From Aphodoplasma sp045592745 (GTDB lineage: Bacteria > Bacillota > Clostridia > UBA1381 > UMGS1253): a stretch of DNA of 21,756 nucleotides. Where the stretch lies: assembly GCA_045592745.1 (NCBI GenBank), contig JAZNVH010000016.1, positions 1 through 21,756 of the forward strand, given 5' to 3'. Below are positions 8,240 through 16,829 of the stretch, piece after piece. The notes beneath the pieces were generated by a model. The model did no database searches and was not told the origin of the DNA. It saw nothing but the letters and a program-made list of their open reading frames with translations. Position 1 is the stretch's first letter. Each line of letters opens with the position of its first letter. The position numbers were made by a program, and so were the translations under genes.

Positions 8240-9055
8240 ATGTTAAAGGACATCACGCTCGGGCAGTATTACCCGGGAAATTCTAAGGTTCATAATCTTG
8301 ATCCGAGAGTTAAGATTCTTCTTACAATGTTATATATAGTTTTGCTTTTTACAGTAAAGAACTTTACGGGCTTTGCTGTATTTGCTGCGTTTACTTTTTT
8401 TGTGATATTCAGCTCAAAAATTCCTGTAAAATTTGTTTTTAAAGGAATAAAACCACTCCTTTTTATAATTGTTTTTACAGCAGTTTTAAACATTTTTATG
8501 ACACAGGGAAGAATTGCATTTCGTATTCCGTACACGCCGATAGTTGCAACGTGGGAAGGTATATATATGGCGACTTTTATGATAATAAGACTTGTGTTTT
8601 TAATTGTCGGAACGTCGCTTCTGACTCTTACATCATCACCGATTTCGCTTACTGACGGCATAGAGCATTTGCTTTCACCGTTTAAAAAAATCGGTGTTCC
8701 CGCACACGAGCTTGCTATGATGATGACGATTGCAATACGATTTATTCCGACTCTTCTTGAAGAAACGGAAAAGATTATGAAAGCACAAACCTCGCGCGGA
8801 GCAGATTTTGAAACGGGCAATTTATTAAAACGTGCAAAATCGCTTGTGCCGCTTTTGGTACCGCTTTTTATCAGTGCATTCAGACGTGCAGATGAGCTTG
8901 CGCTTGCAATGGAGTGTCGCTGTTATAATGGAGGAAACGGCAGAACGAGAATGAAAAAGCTTAAGATAACAAAAAGCGATATAATTTGCAGTGCGGTTTG
9001 TATTTTGACGCTTGCGGTCGCTGTTTTTGCAGGATATATCCCATTCTTATTTTAA
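8240..9055 (+). CDS. ecfT: ECF transporter transmembrane subunit EcfT
   Basis: A 271-aa membrane scaffold that links the EcfA1/A2 ATPases to the substrate-binding S component. Hydrophobic segments lie at about 27-38, 43-58, 70-86, 110-130, 160-172 and 247-270. The two coupling-helix signatures that contact the ATPases are visible: SRG in the QTSRGAD segment (185-187) and the arginine of AMECRCYNGG (Arg227). Length and motifs match the family. The start has GGGAG (8228-8232). truA follows after 13 bases, the widespread Firmicutes ecfA1-ecfA2-ecfT-truA order. Confidence 0.95.
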   Translation: MLKDITLGQYYPGNSKVHNLDPRVKILLTMLYIVLLFTVKNFTGFAVFAAFTFFVIFSSKIPVKFVFKGIKPLLFIIVFTAVLNIFMTQGRIAFRIPYTPIVATWEGIYMATFMIIRLVFLIVGTSLLTLTSSPISLTDGIEHLLSPFKKIGVPAHELAMMMTIAIRFIPTLLEETEKIMKAQTSRGADFETGNLLKRAKSLVPLLVPLFISAFRRADELALAMECRCYNGGNGRTRMKKLKITKSDIICSAVCILTLAVAVFAGYIPFLF

Positions 9056-9068
9056 TATGGAGATTGTT

Positions 9069-9824
9069 ATGAGAAATATTGCTTTATCTCTTCAGTATAA
9101 AGGCAGCTTATATCATGGCTGGCAAACACAGGAAAATGCCGTTACGGTGCAGCGAATATTAGAAACGGCAATACAAAAGGTTTGCAAAGAAAGTGTTACG
9201 CTCCATGGTTGTGGACGCACCGATGCGGGTGTCCATGCCCTTAATTATGTCTGTAATTTTAATTCACAAACAAAAATTCCCGATGAAAAAATTCCATTTG
9301 CTCTAAATTGCGTTTTGCCTGATGACATACGAATTATGAAGGCAAAAACGGTCGATAATGATTTCCATGCACGCTTTAGCGTAAAGAAAAAACGCTATAT
9401 TTATAAAGTATTAAATTCGCAGCATTCTGATGTTTTTATGAAGGATTTGGCGTGGCATTACAGAAGAAATATCGACATGGAAAAAGTGAAAAAGGCGTGC
9501 GAAGCTTTTTTGGGAGAACATGATTTTAGTGCGTTTTGCGCCGCCGGCGCACAGACAAATACACACACAAGAACGATATACAGCCTTGACGCGCAAAAAA
9601 ACGATAATATTATTACGATAGATATATGCGGAAATGGATTTTTATATAATATGGTGCGTATAATTGCCGGTACACTTGCTTATGTAGGTGATGGACGTAT
9701 AGATGCAGATGATGTTTCAAAAATAATCGAGTCGCGTGACAGAAGGCTTGCAGGAATTACCGCTCCCGCATATGGACTTTATATGGCAGATGTAGAGTAT
9801 GATTTTGATATTTTTGGAAAATAA
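9069..9824 (+). CDS. truA: tRNA pseudouridine(38-40) synthase TruA
   Basis: A 251-aa enzyme converting uridines 38-40 of the tRNA anticodon arm to pseudouridine. The catalytic Asp52 lies in the family motif GRTDAGVHA, the N-terminus shows the typical YKGSLYHGWQ segment, and the C-terminal half has GNGFLYNMVRII, the usual TruA signature. The start at 9069 is placed by GGAG (9059-9062) and by family length; upstream in-frame starts at 9012 (inside ecfT) and 9057 are less likely. It sits 13 bp after ecfT and 17 bp before the next gene. Confidence 0.96.
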   Translation: MRNIALSLQYKGSLYHGWQTQENAVTVQRILETAIQKVCKESVTLHGCGRTDAGVHALNYVCNFNSQTKIPDEKIPFALNCVLPDDIRIMKAKTVDNDFHARFSVKKKRYIYKVLNSQHSDVFMKDLAWHYRRNIDMEKVKKACEAFLGEHDFSAFCAAGAQTNTHTRTIYSLDAQKNDNIITIDICGNGFLYNMVRIIAGTLAYVGDGRIDADDVSKIIESRDRRLAGITAPAYGLYMADVEYDFDIFGK

Positions 9825-9841
9825 AAAGGAGCGAAACTATT

Positions 9842-11044
9842 GTGAGTAGGCTTGATTACAAAAGAAAGAAACAAAAAGAAATAGAAAAATCACAGCGCAC
9901 AGAAAGTCCGTTTATAACCTTTGTGCGCATGCACGCAGGACTTATAGGTCTTTGCTTTATTGTGCTTTTGGTTATAACTGCGGCAGTTCTTGTTGGCACA
10001 AACCCTGAGTTTAAAAGTCATAATAATACAGAACTTTATCTTGATGAAAATACTGTATTTGAAATGCCCTATACTGAGCAGGAAAACAGCGTTATAAAGT
10101 CAATGGGTGCAAATACAATAGTTTGCGGAAAGGAAAAAATATTTTCACTTTCAGAATCAGGTAAAAAAGAGTGGGAAATACCTGTCATATTAAACAAGCC
10201 TCTCTTATCGATTTGCGGTGATTATATACTTGCGTGCGACAGAGGCGGCAAGGATATATATCTTATAAATGATGGCAAGGTAATACTTCAAAGTTTGTCC
10301 TCATATGCTATTACAAATGCAAAAGCAGCATCTGACGGAAAGTTTGTGATTGTATCGGAGGAACCGTATTATAAAGGTCTTGTAACTGTTAAGGATGCAA
10401 AAAATAACGAGGTGTTTGTATGGCATTCGGGCAGTGCATATATACTCGATGCCCAGTTTGGAGCAGATGAAAACAAGCTTGCTCTTGCAACGCTTGACAC
10501 ATCTTCCTCTTCTGATGAAGATGTGTCAAAAGGACTTTCAAGCGGTATGCTGATGTTTAATTTGTACGAAACTGCACCATACCAGACGCATACATTTGAT
10601 GATTGCATTATTACTAATATATACAAGGCGGACAAGAATTTTTTGGCTGTGACCGATAATAAAACTATTTGTGTTGATGAGGCAGGAGCTGTTGTTGGGG
10701 AGTTTGTGTATGAAGCTGAAACTGTAAATAAAATATACAAAGGCGATTCTTTGTTAGTGTTTTCGCTTGAGAAAGATAACGGACAAAAAAGTATTGTAGC
10801 GCTTGACAATAAAGCGCGTAAAAAATGCAACATAAATGTACGCCAGACTCCAAATTTTGTCAGTGCTTATGCAGACAGAATTGCATATGGTTGGGCAAAC
10901 AATATAGTAGTGTGTGACGCTGCGGGGAAAGAGCTTTATGTTATACAAACACCTAAAAAGTATAATTCCTTTTTTCTTCTTGCGGGAACTAAAAGAGCGA
11001 GTGGCGTTACAGGAACAGCTATTGATATAATTGAGATAAAGTAA
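9842..11044 (+). CDS. DUF5711-like membrane-anchored beta-propeller protein
   Basis: A 400-aa protein of unknown function. It has a basic, Lys/Arg-rich cytoplasmic N-terminus (1-30), one membrane segment (about 31-52) and an extracytoplasmic domain of about 345 residues made of short repeats that alternate hydrophobic strands with turns (YILACDRGGKDIYLIND, LALATLDTSS, FLAVTDNKTICVD, VFSLEKDNG). This is the look of a WD40/PQQ-like propeller and of the DUF5711 family as I remember it. The start codon is GTG (9842), 10 bases after AAGGAG. The next gene encodes a CvpA-family protein; I recall the pair being common in clostridial genomes. A role at the cell envelope is inference; no catalytic motif is visible. 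Confidence 0.75.
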   Translation: MSRLDYKRKKQKEIEKSQRTESPFITFVRMHAGLIGLCFIVLLVITAAVLVGTNPEFKSHNNTELYLDENTVFEMPYTEQENSVIKSMGANTIVCGKEKIFSLSESGKKEWEIPVILNKPLLSICGDYILACDRGGKDIYLINDGKVILQSLSSYAITNAKAASDGKFVIVSEEPYYKGLVTVKDAKNNEVFVWHSGSAYILDAQFGADENKLALATLDTSSSSDEDVSKGLSSGMLMFNLYETAPYQTHTFDDCIITNIYKADKNFLAVTDNKTICVDEAGAVVGEFVYEAETVNKIYKGDSLLVFSLEKDNGQKSIVALDNKARKKCNINVRQTPNFVSAYADRIAYGWANNIVVCDAAGKELYVIQTPKKYNSFFLLAGTKRASGVTGTAIDIIEIK

Positions 11045-11062
11045 TTAAAGTGAGGGTTTTAT

Positions 11063-11803
11063 ATGCCATATATACTTGATGCGGTTATTTTGCTTATTAT
11101 AATTATATCCGTAATACGCGGAGTAAAAAAAGGTTTTATCAAGGCGGCATTTTCTATATTGTCGTTTTTGCTTGCAGCAGCTTTGTCTTTTATGTTCTAC
11201 GTTCCGTTTTCTGAATATGTAATAAATACCGATGTTGGACAAAATGTGTCGCAAAGCCTCGAAGAATCCATATATAAAGCAGTAAGCGGTGAGGGACAAA
11301 AGACGGATTCTTCAAATGAACAAAACGCTGAGGCAGATACACAAATTTCATCATCAAACTCACTTGGAGGTACGACCGAGGAAATTATAAAGACAATGAA
11401 CATTCCAAAGTTTATGTTTTCAAGTGTTTTTGAGCAAAGTGACTTTCTGATGAGAACAGCAAGACTTAATGCTGCCGAGGCGGTGAGCAGTGCACTTACA
11501 ACTGCATTTATAAAGCTTGTGTCAGGAATTTTATTGTTTTTGATTATCTTGATTGCGATATGGATTTTAAGAAAAATACTTGAATGTATCTTTAAACTGC
11601 CGCTTTTAAAAGAAGTAAACAAGCTTGCAGGATTTATCGCAGGGCTTATCAACGGAATTTTAATTTCGTATTTAATTATTGCAATATGCGTATCTTTGTC
11701 CGGTTTTAACGAGCTTTCATTTATAAAGAATACCACCGAACAATCATACATATATAAAAACTTTTATCAAACGAATATAATCGCAGAAATGTTTATAAAA
11801 TAA
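11063..11803 (+). CDS. CvpA-family integral membrane protein
   Basis: A 246-aa protein with four hydrophobic segments (about 4-19, 27-46, 151-171, 187-212), the arrangement of the CvpA/colicin V production family, including the N-terminal D-x(10-15)-RG-x(2)-KGF element (residues 6-25). Between segments 2 and 3 is a polar, Ser/Glu-rich stretch (about 60-115) that is longer than in E. coli CvpA. The molecular function of the family is unsettled; envelope homeostasis has been proposed. TGAGGG (11051-11056) lies 6 bases before the ATG. It lies 18 bases after the propeller-protein gene and 19 before rho. Confidence 0.85.
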   Translation: MPYILDAVILLIIIISVIRGVKKGFIKAAFSILSFLLAAALSFMFYVPFSEYVINTDVGQNVSQSLEESIYKAVSGEGQKTDSSNEQNAEADTQISSSNSLGGTTEEIIKTMNIPKFMFSSVFEQSDFLMRTARLNAAEAVSSALTTAFIKLVSGILLFLIILIAIWILRKILECIFKLPLLKEVNKLAGFIAGLINGILISYLIIAICVSLSGFNELSFIKNTTEQSYIYKNFYQTNIIAEMFIK

Positions 11804-11812
11804 TATAATTTT

Positions 11813-11818
11813 GAGGTG
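11813..11818 (+). promoter_or_regulatory. Ribosome binding site deciding the rho start
   Basis: GAGGTG, 4 bases before ATG 11823. It overlaps the alternative in-frame TTG at 11811, which therefore cannot use it. Confidence 0.7.
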
Positions 11819-11822
11819 CAGT

Positions 11823-13163
11823 ATGCAGGAGTATGAAATATTAAGGCAAAAATCACTTACTGATTTGCGCGAAATTGCAAAGACGATGGGCATAACAAAA
11901 ATTGCCTCACTAAGAAAAAATGAGCTTATAGAATGTATCATAAAAAATTCTCAAAGCCATAATGATGCAGAAGAAAATTTTGATGAAAAAACACAGCTAA
12001 AAGAAGCGACTAATATAAAAAATGCAAAGCAACGTCAGCGACCTGATGATGTTGTGGAGGTTCGAGGATTTCTCGAAGTACTCTCCGACGGCTACGGTTT
12101 TATCCGTTTTGACAACTACGAATCAAGCGCAAAGGATATTTATGTTTCAAATACACAGATAAGACGCTTTCGACTTCAGACAGGTGATGAGATTTTAGGT
12201 GATGCAAGAAAGATTTCGGGCGACGAAAAATTTGCACCGCTTTTGTTTGTTCACAAGGTTAACGGTGACAGCGTTGATGTTTGCCTTCGCAGACGCTCAT
12301 TTGATACTCTTACACCGATTTATCCTACAAAGAGAATTCATCTTGAAACAAATCCTACGGGTTTTTCGATGCGTCTTATTGACCTTATAGCGCCGCTCGG
12401 CTATGGTCAGCGCGGACTTATCGTTGCACCGCCAAAAGCGGGAAAAACGACGCTTCTTAAAAACATCGCCCAAAGCATTACGAAAAATCATCCTGATGTA
12501 AAGCTTATAGTACTTCTTATTGACGAGCGCCCCGAAGAAGTTACAGATATGAAGCGCTCAATTAATGGTGAGGTAATATATTCAACCTTTGATGAAACAC
12601 CAGAGCATCACGCAAAGATTGCGGAGCTTGTTTTAGAACGAGCAAAAAGGCTTGTGGAGCACAAAAAAGACGTTGTTATACTTCTTGATTCAATCACAAG
12701 ACTTGCGCGTGCGTATAACCTTATAGAGCCGCCTACGGGACGAACTTTGTCGGGTGGCTTTGACCCCGGTGCATTTCATAAACCAAAACGCTTTTTTGGT
12801 GCGGCGCGAAATATTGAAGAAGGCGGAAGCCTTACAATTCTTGCAACTGCCCTTATGGAAACGGGCAGTCGTATGGACGAGGTTATTTTTGAGGAGTTTA
12901 AAGGAACGGGCAACATGGAAGTTCGTCTTGACAGACAGCTTCAGGAAAAACGTGTATTTCCTGCAATTGATATTGCAAAATCGGGTACACGTCACGAGGA
13001 AACTCTTTTAAGTGGTAGCGAGCTTTCGGCTGTGTGGGCGGTACGAAAGGCAATGAGCAGCAGAAATACAGTTGATGTTACAGAGGAAATTTTAAATAAG
13101 CTTACACGTACAAAGACAAATGATGACTTTGTGCAGAATATACTCGATACAATGACAAAATAG
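11823..13163 (+). CDS. rho: Transcription termination factor Rho
   Basis: A 446-aa hexameric RNA helicase that ends transcription of untranslated RNA. Domains: N-terminal Rho_N helix bundle (about 10-42), a short polar linker (43-75), the RNA-binding cold-shock-like domain with GYGFIRF (91-97), and the ATPase with Walker A PPKAGKTT (203-210), Walker B VVILLDS (284-290), RLARAYN (293-299) and the RNA-binding segment FKGTGNM (359-365). The linker is short; many clostridial Rho proteins carry a long insertion here. ATG 11823 is preferred because GAGGTG (11813-11818) lies just upstream; an in-frame TTG at 11811 overlaps that ribosome binding site. Confidence 0.97.
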   Translation: MQEYEILRQKSLTDLREIAKTMGITKIASLRKNELIECIIKNSQSHNDAEENFDEKTQLKEATNIKNAKQRQRPDDVVEVRGFLEVLSDGYGFIRFDNYESSAKDIYVSNTQIRRFRLQTGDEILGDARKISGDEKFAPLLFVHKVNGDSVDVCLRRRSFDTLTPIYPTKRIHLETNPTGFSMRLIDLIAPLGYGQRGLIVAPPKAGKTTLLKNIAQSITKNHPDVKLIVLLIDERPEEVTDMKRSINGEVIYSTFDETPEHHAKIAELVLERAKRLVEHKKDVVILLDSITRLARAYNLIEPPTGRTLSGGFDPGAFHKPKRFFGAARNIEEGGSLTILATALMETGSRMDEVIFEEFKGTGNMEVRLDRQLQEKRVFPAIDIAKSGTRHEETLLSGSELSAVWAVRKAMSSRNTVDVTEEILNKLTRTKTNDDFVQNILDTMTK

Positions 13164-13184
13164 CTCTGAAAAATAGGTGGAAAA

Positions 13185-14348
13185 ATGGAAAATAAAAGAG
13201 AAATATATCTTGATAACAGCGCAACAACAAAAACTGCAAAAGCTGTCAATGATTCGATGATAGAGGTGCTTGAAAAAGCTTACGCAAATCCGTCATCGCT
13301 GCACAATCTTGGAATGAAGGCTGAAAAAGCTTTTGAAGGTGCAAAACAGACACTTGCCGATTGTCTTTCGTGCAGTAAAGACGAAATCTATATTACAAGT
13401 GGCGGTACAGAGAGCAATAACCTTGCTATATTTGGATATTTAGAGGCGGCAAAGCGCAAAGGAAAGCATATAATCTGCACAGGTGTAGAGCATCCTGCAG
13501 TATATGAGGCTGTAGAGCATGCGAAAACTCAGGGGTATGAGGCAGATGTGCTTGGAGTAGATGAAAACGGCTATATAGACCTTGAAGAATTTGAAAACTT
13601 GCTGCGTGAGGATACGGTTTTGGTGTGTGTAATGCACGTAAATAACGAGGTCGGCGCTATAATGCCAATTGAAAAATTAAAGCCGATTATGAGAAGAAAA
13701 GCTCCAAATGCAGCGCTTTTTGTCGATGCAGTGCAATCATTCGGCAAAATAGCTGTTAAACCGTCAAAAATCGGTATAGATATGATGAGTGCAAGCGCGC
13801 ACAAAATACATGGTCCAAAGGGCGTAGGTCTTTTGTATATAAAAAAGGGTATTCGCGTACTTCCGATTCTTCACGGCGGCCATCAGCAGTCAAATCTTCG
13901 CTCGGGAACACAAAATGTTTTTGGTGCGGTTGGTTTTGCTGTTGCGGCAAGTGAAGCATATAAAAACATTGACAAAAATTATGAGCATGTGGATATGCTT
14001 AAAAAAAGACTATGTAATGGCATTATCGAAAACATTGAAAATGTGGTGTTAAACGGCGATGAAAATGCGCTCTCATATATATTAAACGTATCTTTTATCG
14101 GGATAAAATCAGAAATTCTTTTGCACGCACTTGAAAGCAAGGGAATATACGTTTCTACGGGGTCTGCGTGTGCGTCAAACGCTCCTTCACCCAGCCGCAC
14201 CCTTATGTGTATGGGTAAGGATAAGCGTGAAATAGAAGGCGCTGTTCGTTTCAGTTTTTCATCTATGAATACAACAGAAGAAATTGATTATACAATAAAA
14301 GTTTTAACAGAAGAAGTCGAAAACATAAGAAAGTATGTCAGGGGATAG
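13185..14348 (+). CDS. Cysteine desulfurase (NifS/IscS type), probable ThiI partner
   Basis: A 387-aa PLP enzyme that takes sulfur from cysteine as a persulfide. Visible residues: DNSATT N-terminal motif (10-15), His103 in VEHPAV, Asp181 in FVDAVQ, the PLP-binding Lys207 in SAHKIHGPKG, RSGTQN (239-244), and the sulfur-accepting Cys329 in STGSACAS. The short Cys loop and SGTxN motif place it with group I (NifS/IscS) enzymes. It ends 4 bases before thiI, and no IscU scaffold gene is adjacent, so its main job is likely to feed sulfur to ThiI for 4-thiouridine in tRNA, as shown for the NifZ-ThiI pair in Bacillus subtilis. Supply to Fe-S assembly is also possible. AGGTGG precedes the start. Confidence 0.93.
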   Translation: MENKREIYLDNSATTKTAKAVNDSMIEVLEKAYANPSSLHNLGMKAEKAFEGAKQTLADCLSCSKDEIYITSGGTESNNLAIFGYLEAAKRKGKHIICTGVEHPAVYEAVEHAKTQGYEADVLGVDENGYIDLEEFENLLREDTVLVCVMHVNNEVGAIMPIEKLKPIMRRKAPNAALFVDAVQSFGKIAVKPSKIGIDMMSASAHKIHGPKGVGLLYIKKGIRVLPILHGGHQQSNLRSGTQNVFGAVGFAVAASEAYKNIDKNYEHVDMLKKRLCNGIIENIENVVLNGDENALSYILNVSFIGIKSEILLHALESKGIYVSTGSACASNAPSPSRTLMCMGKDKREIEGAVRFSFSSMNTTEEIDYTIKVLTEEVENIRKYVRG

Positions 14349-14352
14349 ATAA

Positions 14353-15522
14353 ATGAAAGAAATTGTTTTGGTAAAATACGGTGAGATTATATTAAAGGGT
14401 TTAAACAGACCTGTATTTGAAAATATACTTCTAAAAAATATCAGAGAGGCGCTTAAAAGTCTTGGCGAAATTGATATTACACGTGCGCAGGCGGCAATTT
14501 ACATTGACCCGCCCGAAAGCGTTGACATAGACGATGTAATCGAACGTCTTAAAAAAATTTTTGGTATTTTAAGCATTACGCGCGCAGGCGTATGCGAAAA
14601 GGATATTGATGCGATAAAAAAGGCGGCGCTTGAGTATTGCGGCGAGGATGTGCTTGAGGGTAAAACATTTAAGGTAGAGGCAAAACGTGCCGACAAAAAA
14701 TTCCCGCTAAAATCGCCCGAAATATGCCGAGAGGTCGGTGGATATATATTTGAAAACCTTGAAGGCGCAGTTGTTGATGTGAACAATCCGTCAAATGTTG
14801 TAATGGTTGAAATTCGCGATTTTGCCGCGTATGTATACTGCAAAAAAATTGCAGGTCAGGGGGGCTTGCCTATAGGAACTGGTGGCCGTGCGATGCTTCT
14901 TTTATCGGGCGGAATTGACAGTCCTGTTGCGGGATATATGATTGCAAAGCGCGGAGTGGAAATTGAAGCTATAAATTTCTTCAGCTATCCTTATACAAGT
15001 GAGCGAGCAAAGGAGAAGGTAATATCACTTGCAAAGATTCTTTCGGGCTACACATCAAAAATAAAGCTTCATATAGTACCTTTTACCGAAATTCAGCTTG
15101 CGATACGCGACAATTGTCCCGAGGAGCATCTTACGCTTATTATGCGTCGGTTTATGATGAAAATATCTGAGCGTATTGCAAAACTTAACAATACAGAAGC
15201 ACTTATTACAGGTGAAAGCCTTGGTCAAGTTGCGAGCCAAACGATGCAGGCGCTACATGTTACAAATTCAGTTGTGGATATGCCTGTCTTCAGACCGCTT
15301 ATCGGTATGGATAAAGAAGAAATTGTGCGCATATCGCGCAAAATAGGAGCATTTGAAACGTCAATTTTGCCATACGAGGATTGCTGCACTGTATTTACGC
15401 CCAAGCACCCTGTAACAAAGCCGAAAGTGGAAAAAATTAATGCATCGGAGTCGATGCTTGAAATAGAACAGCTTATACAAAAGGCAGTAGACGGCGTTGA
15501 AACTATCGTTATTGAACCGTAA
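14353..15522 (+). CDS. thiI: tRNA 4-thiouridine synthase ThiI (no rhodanese domain)
   Basis: A 389-aa enzyme that adenylates uridine 8 of tRNA and inserts sulfur. The NFLD-like lead and THUMP RNA-binding domain cover about 1-165; the PP-loop ATPase has SGGIDSPVAG (185-194), with GESLGQVASQT (287-297) and the conserved Cys pair EDCC (344-345) further on. E. coli ThiI has about 480 aa with a C-terminal rhodanese domain; this one stops before it, as in Bacillus, so sulfur must come directly from the desulfurase encoded 4 bases upstream. The start ATG 14353 follows AGGGGA at about 14340-14345. cinA follows after 24 bases. A thiamin role is not supported without the rhodanese domain. Confidence 0.95.
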   Translation: MKEIVLVKYGEIILKGLNRPVFENILLKNIREALKSLGEIDITRAQAAIYIDPPESVDIDDVIERLKKIFGILSITRAGVCEKDIDAIKKAALEYCGEDVLEGKTFKVEAKRADKKFPLKSPEICREVGGYIFENLEGAVVDVNNPSNVVMVEIRDFAAYVYCKKIAGQGGLPIGTGGRAMLLLSGGIDSPVAGYMIAKRGVEIEAINFFSYPYTSERAKEKVISLAKILSGYTSKIKLHIVPFTEIQLAIRDNCPEEHLTLIMRRFMMKISERIAKLNNTEALITGESLGQVASQTMQALHVTNSVVDMPVFRPLIGMDKEEIVRISRKIGAFETSILPYEDCCTVFTPKHPVTKPKVEKINASESMLEIEQLIQKAVDGVETIVIEP

Positions 15523-15530
15523 AATTATAA

Positions 15531-15536
15531 AAGGAG
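15531..15536 (+). promoter_or_regulatory. Ribosome binding site deciding the cinA start
   Basis: AAGGAG is 10 bases before ATG 15547 but only 1 base before the in-frame ATG 15538, too close to work with the latter. Confidence 0.75.
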
Positions 15537-15546
15537 TATGAGTGTT

Positions 15547-16782
15547 ATGACGGCAGAAATAATAGCTGTTGGAACTGAGCTTTTGCTTGGTGATATATTA
15601 AATACCGATGCGCAGTTTCTGGCGCAGGAGCTTTCAAAGCTTGGAATTAATGTTTTTTATCAAACTGTAGTAGGTGATAACGAAAGACGTTTGACCGACA
15701 CAATAAAAACCGCTCTTTTACGCTCTGATATAGTAATAACGTCCGGCGGCCTTGGACCAACACACGATGATATTACAAAGGAAACACTTGCGAGTGTGAT
15801 GGGAGTGGGGCTAAAACTGCATGAGCCGAGCCTTGAAGCTATAGAGGGGTATTTTAAACGCACGGGACGTGTGATGTCACCAACAAACGTAAAGCAGGCA
15901 ATTATGCCGGAAGAATGTATTGTGCTTAAAAACAATAACGGAACTGCACCGGGGGGCATAATCGAAAAGAATGGCAAAATTGCAATCTTTTTACCGGGAC
16001 CGCCAAATGAGATAATACCGATGTTTAACGAGAGTGTATTTCCGTATCTTTCCAAAAAATCGGATTCTATGTTGTTTTCAAAGACTCTTCGTATTATTGG
16101 TATGGGGGAGTCAAGCGTTGAGGAAAAGCTTTCGGAATTTATGAAAAATTCTGCAAATCCCACAGTTGCACCATATGCAAAGCAAAGCGAGGTAACGCTT
16201 CGCATCACAGCAAAAGCTAAAGACGAGAATGAGGCAAAAAAACTTATTGAGCCTGTGGAAGAGAAGATACGCCGTGAGCTTGGTAATGTGGTGTATGGTA
16301 CGGATAACGATACAATTTATTCCGTAGTATGTGATATGTTAAAACAAAAAAATATGCGTGTTTCGTTTGCGGAAAGCTGCACGGGAGGACTACTTGCGCA
16401 GAGTATAACGAGTGTATCGGGAGCATCAAATGTATTTTCTCAAAGTTTTGTCACATACTCAAATGATGCAAAGCACAGCCTTTTAGGTGTGAGCGAAGAA
16501 ACACTTAAAGAGTATGGCGCGGTAAGCGAGAAAGTAGCAAGCCAAATGGCAAAAGGGGCACTCGAGGTATCGGGCGCTGATGTTTCGGTAAGTGTTACAG
16601 GTGTCGCAGGGCCTGAAAGCGACGAAAGGGGCAATCCTGTCGGTCTTGTTTATATTGGACTTGCTGATGGAGAGAATACAATCGTAAAGGAATTTAACTT
16701 TACAGGCAATCGTGAAAAAATCCGTATGCGAGCATGCGTGAGTGCATACGCAATGCTAAGAGAATATTTGCTAAATAAATAA
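15547..16782 (+). CDS. cinA: CinA: molybdopterin-binding-like domain plus NMN amidohydrolase (PncC) domain
   Basis: A 411-aa two-domain protein. The N-terminal COG1058/MoCF-like domain (about 1-170) begins AEIIAVGTELLLGD and carries SGGLGPTHDD (66-75) and FLPGPPNE (148-155). The C-terminal PncC domain (about 253-411) has FAESCTGG with the catalytic Ser277, VTYSNDAK and GVAGP, and in characterised members hydrolyses nicotinamide mononucleotide to nicotinate mononucleotide for NAD salvage. Starting at ATG 15547 gives the usual N-terminus and a good ribosome binding site distance. The cinA-recA order is conserved in many bacteria. No terminator separates it from recA, so readthrough can add to recA expression. 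The name comes from competence induction, which nothing here tests. Confidence 0.95.
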   Translation: MTAEIIAVGTELLLGDILNTDAQFLAQELSKLGINVFYQTVVGDNERRLTDTIKTALLRSDIVITSGGLGPTHDDITKETLASVMGVGLKLHEPSLEAIEGYFKRTGRVMSPTNVKQAIMPEECIVLKNNNGTAPGGIIEKNGKIAIFLPGPPNEIIPMFNESVFPYLSKKSDSMLFSKTLRIIGMGESSVEEKLSEFMKNSANPTVAPYAKQSEVTLRITAKAKDENEAKKLIEPVEEKIRRELGNVVYGTDNDTIYSVVCDMLKQKNMRVSFAESCTGGLLAQSITSVSGASNVFSQSFVTYSNDAKHSLLGVSEETLKEYGAVSEKVASQMAKGALEVSGADVSVSVTGVAGPESDERGNPVGLVYIGLADGENTIVKEFNFTGNREKIRMRACVSAYAMLREYLLNK

Positions 16783-16791
16783 AAAAATGTA

Positions 16792-16820
16792 TTGACATAC
16801 GCGTTGTATAGATGTATAAT
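16792..16820 (+). promoter_or_regulatory. SigA promoter of recA
   Basis: Consensus -35 TTGACA (16792-16797), a 17-bp spacer and consensus -10 TATAAT (16815-16820). The predicted start is near 16827. Strong constitutive elements of this kind fit a promoter held down by a repressor. Confidence 0.88.
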
Positions 16821-16829
16821 ATCATTATA

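Noticed and set aside
8290..8820. Minus-strand open frame of 176 codons opposite ecfT
   Set aside because: Antisense shadow without its own translation signals.
11197..11751. Minus-strand open frame of 184 codons opposite the CvpA gene
   Set aside because: Antisense shadow of a gene with clear family features; its hydrophobic stretches mirror those of the sense strand.
15660..16208. Minus-strand open frame of 182 codons inside cinA
   Set aside because: It lies wholly opposite a well-conserved gene, has no ribosome binding site or recognisable domain, and its composition mirrors the sense codons.
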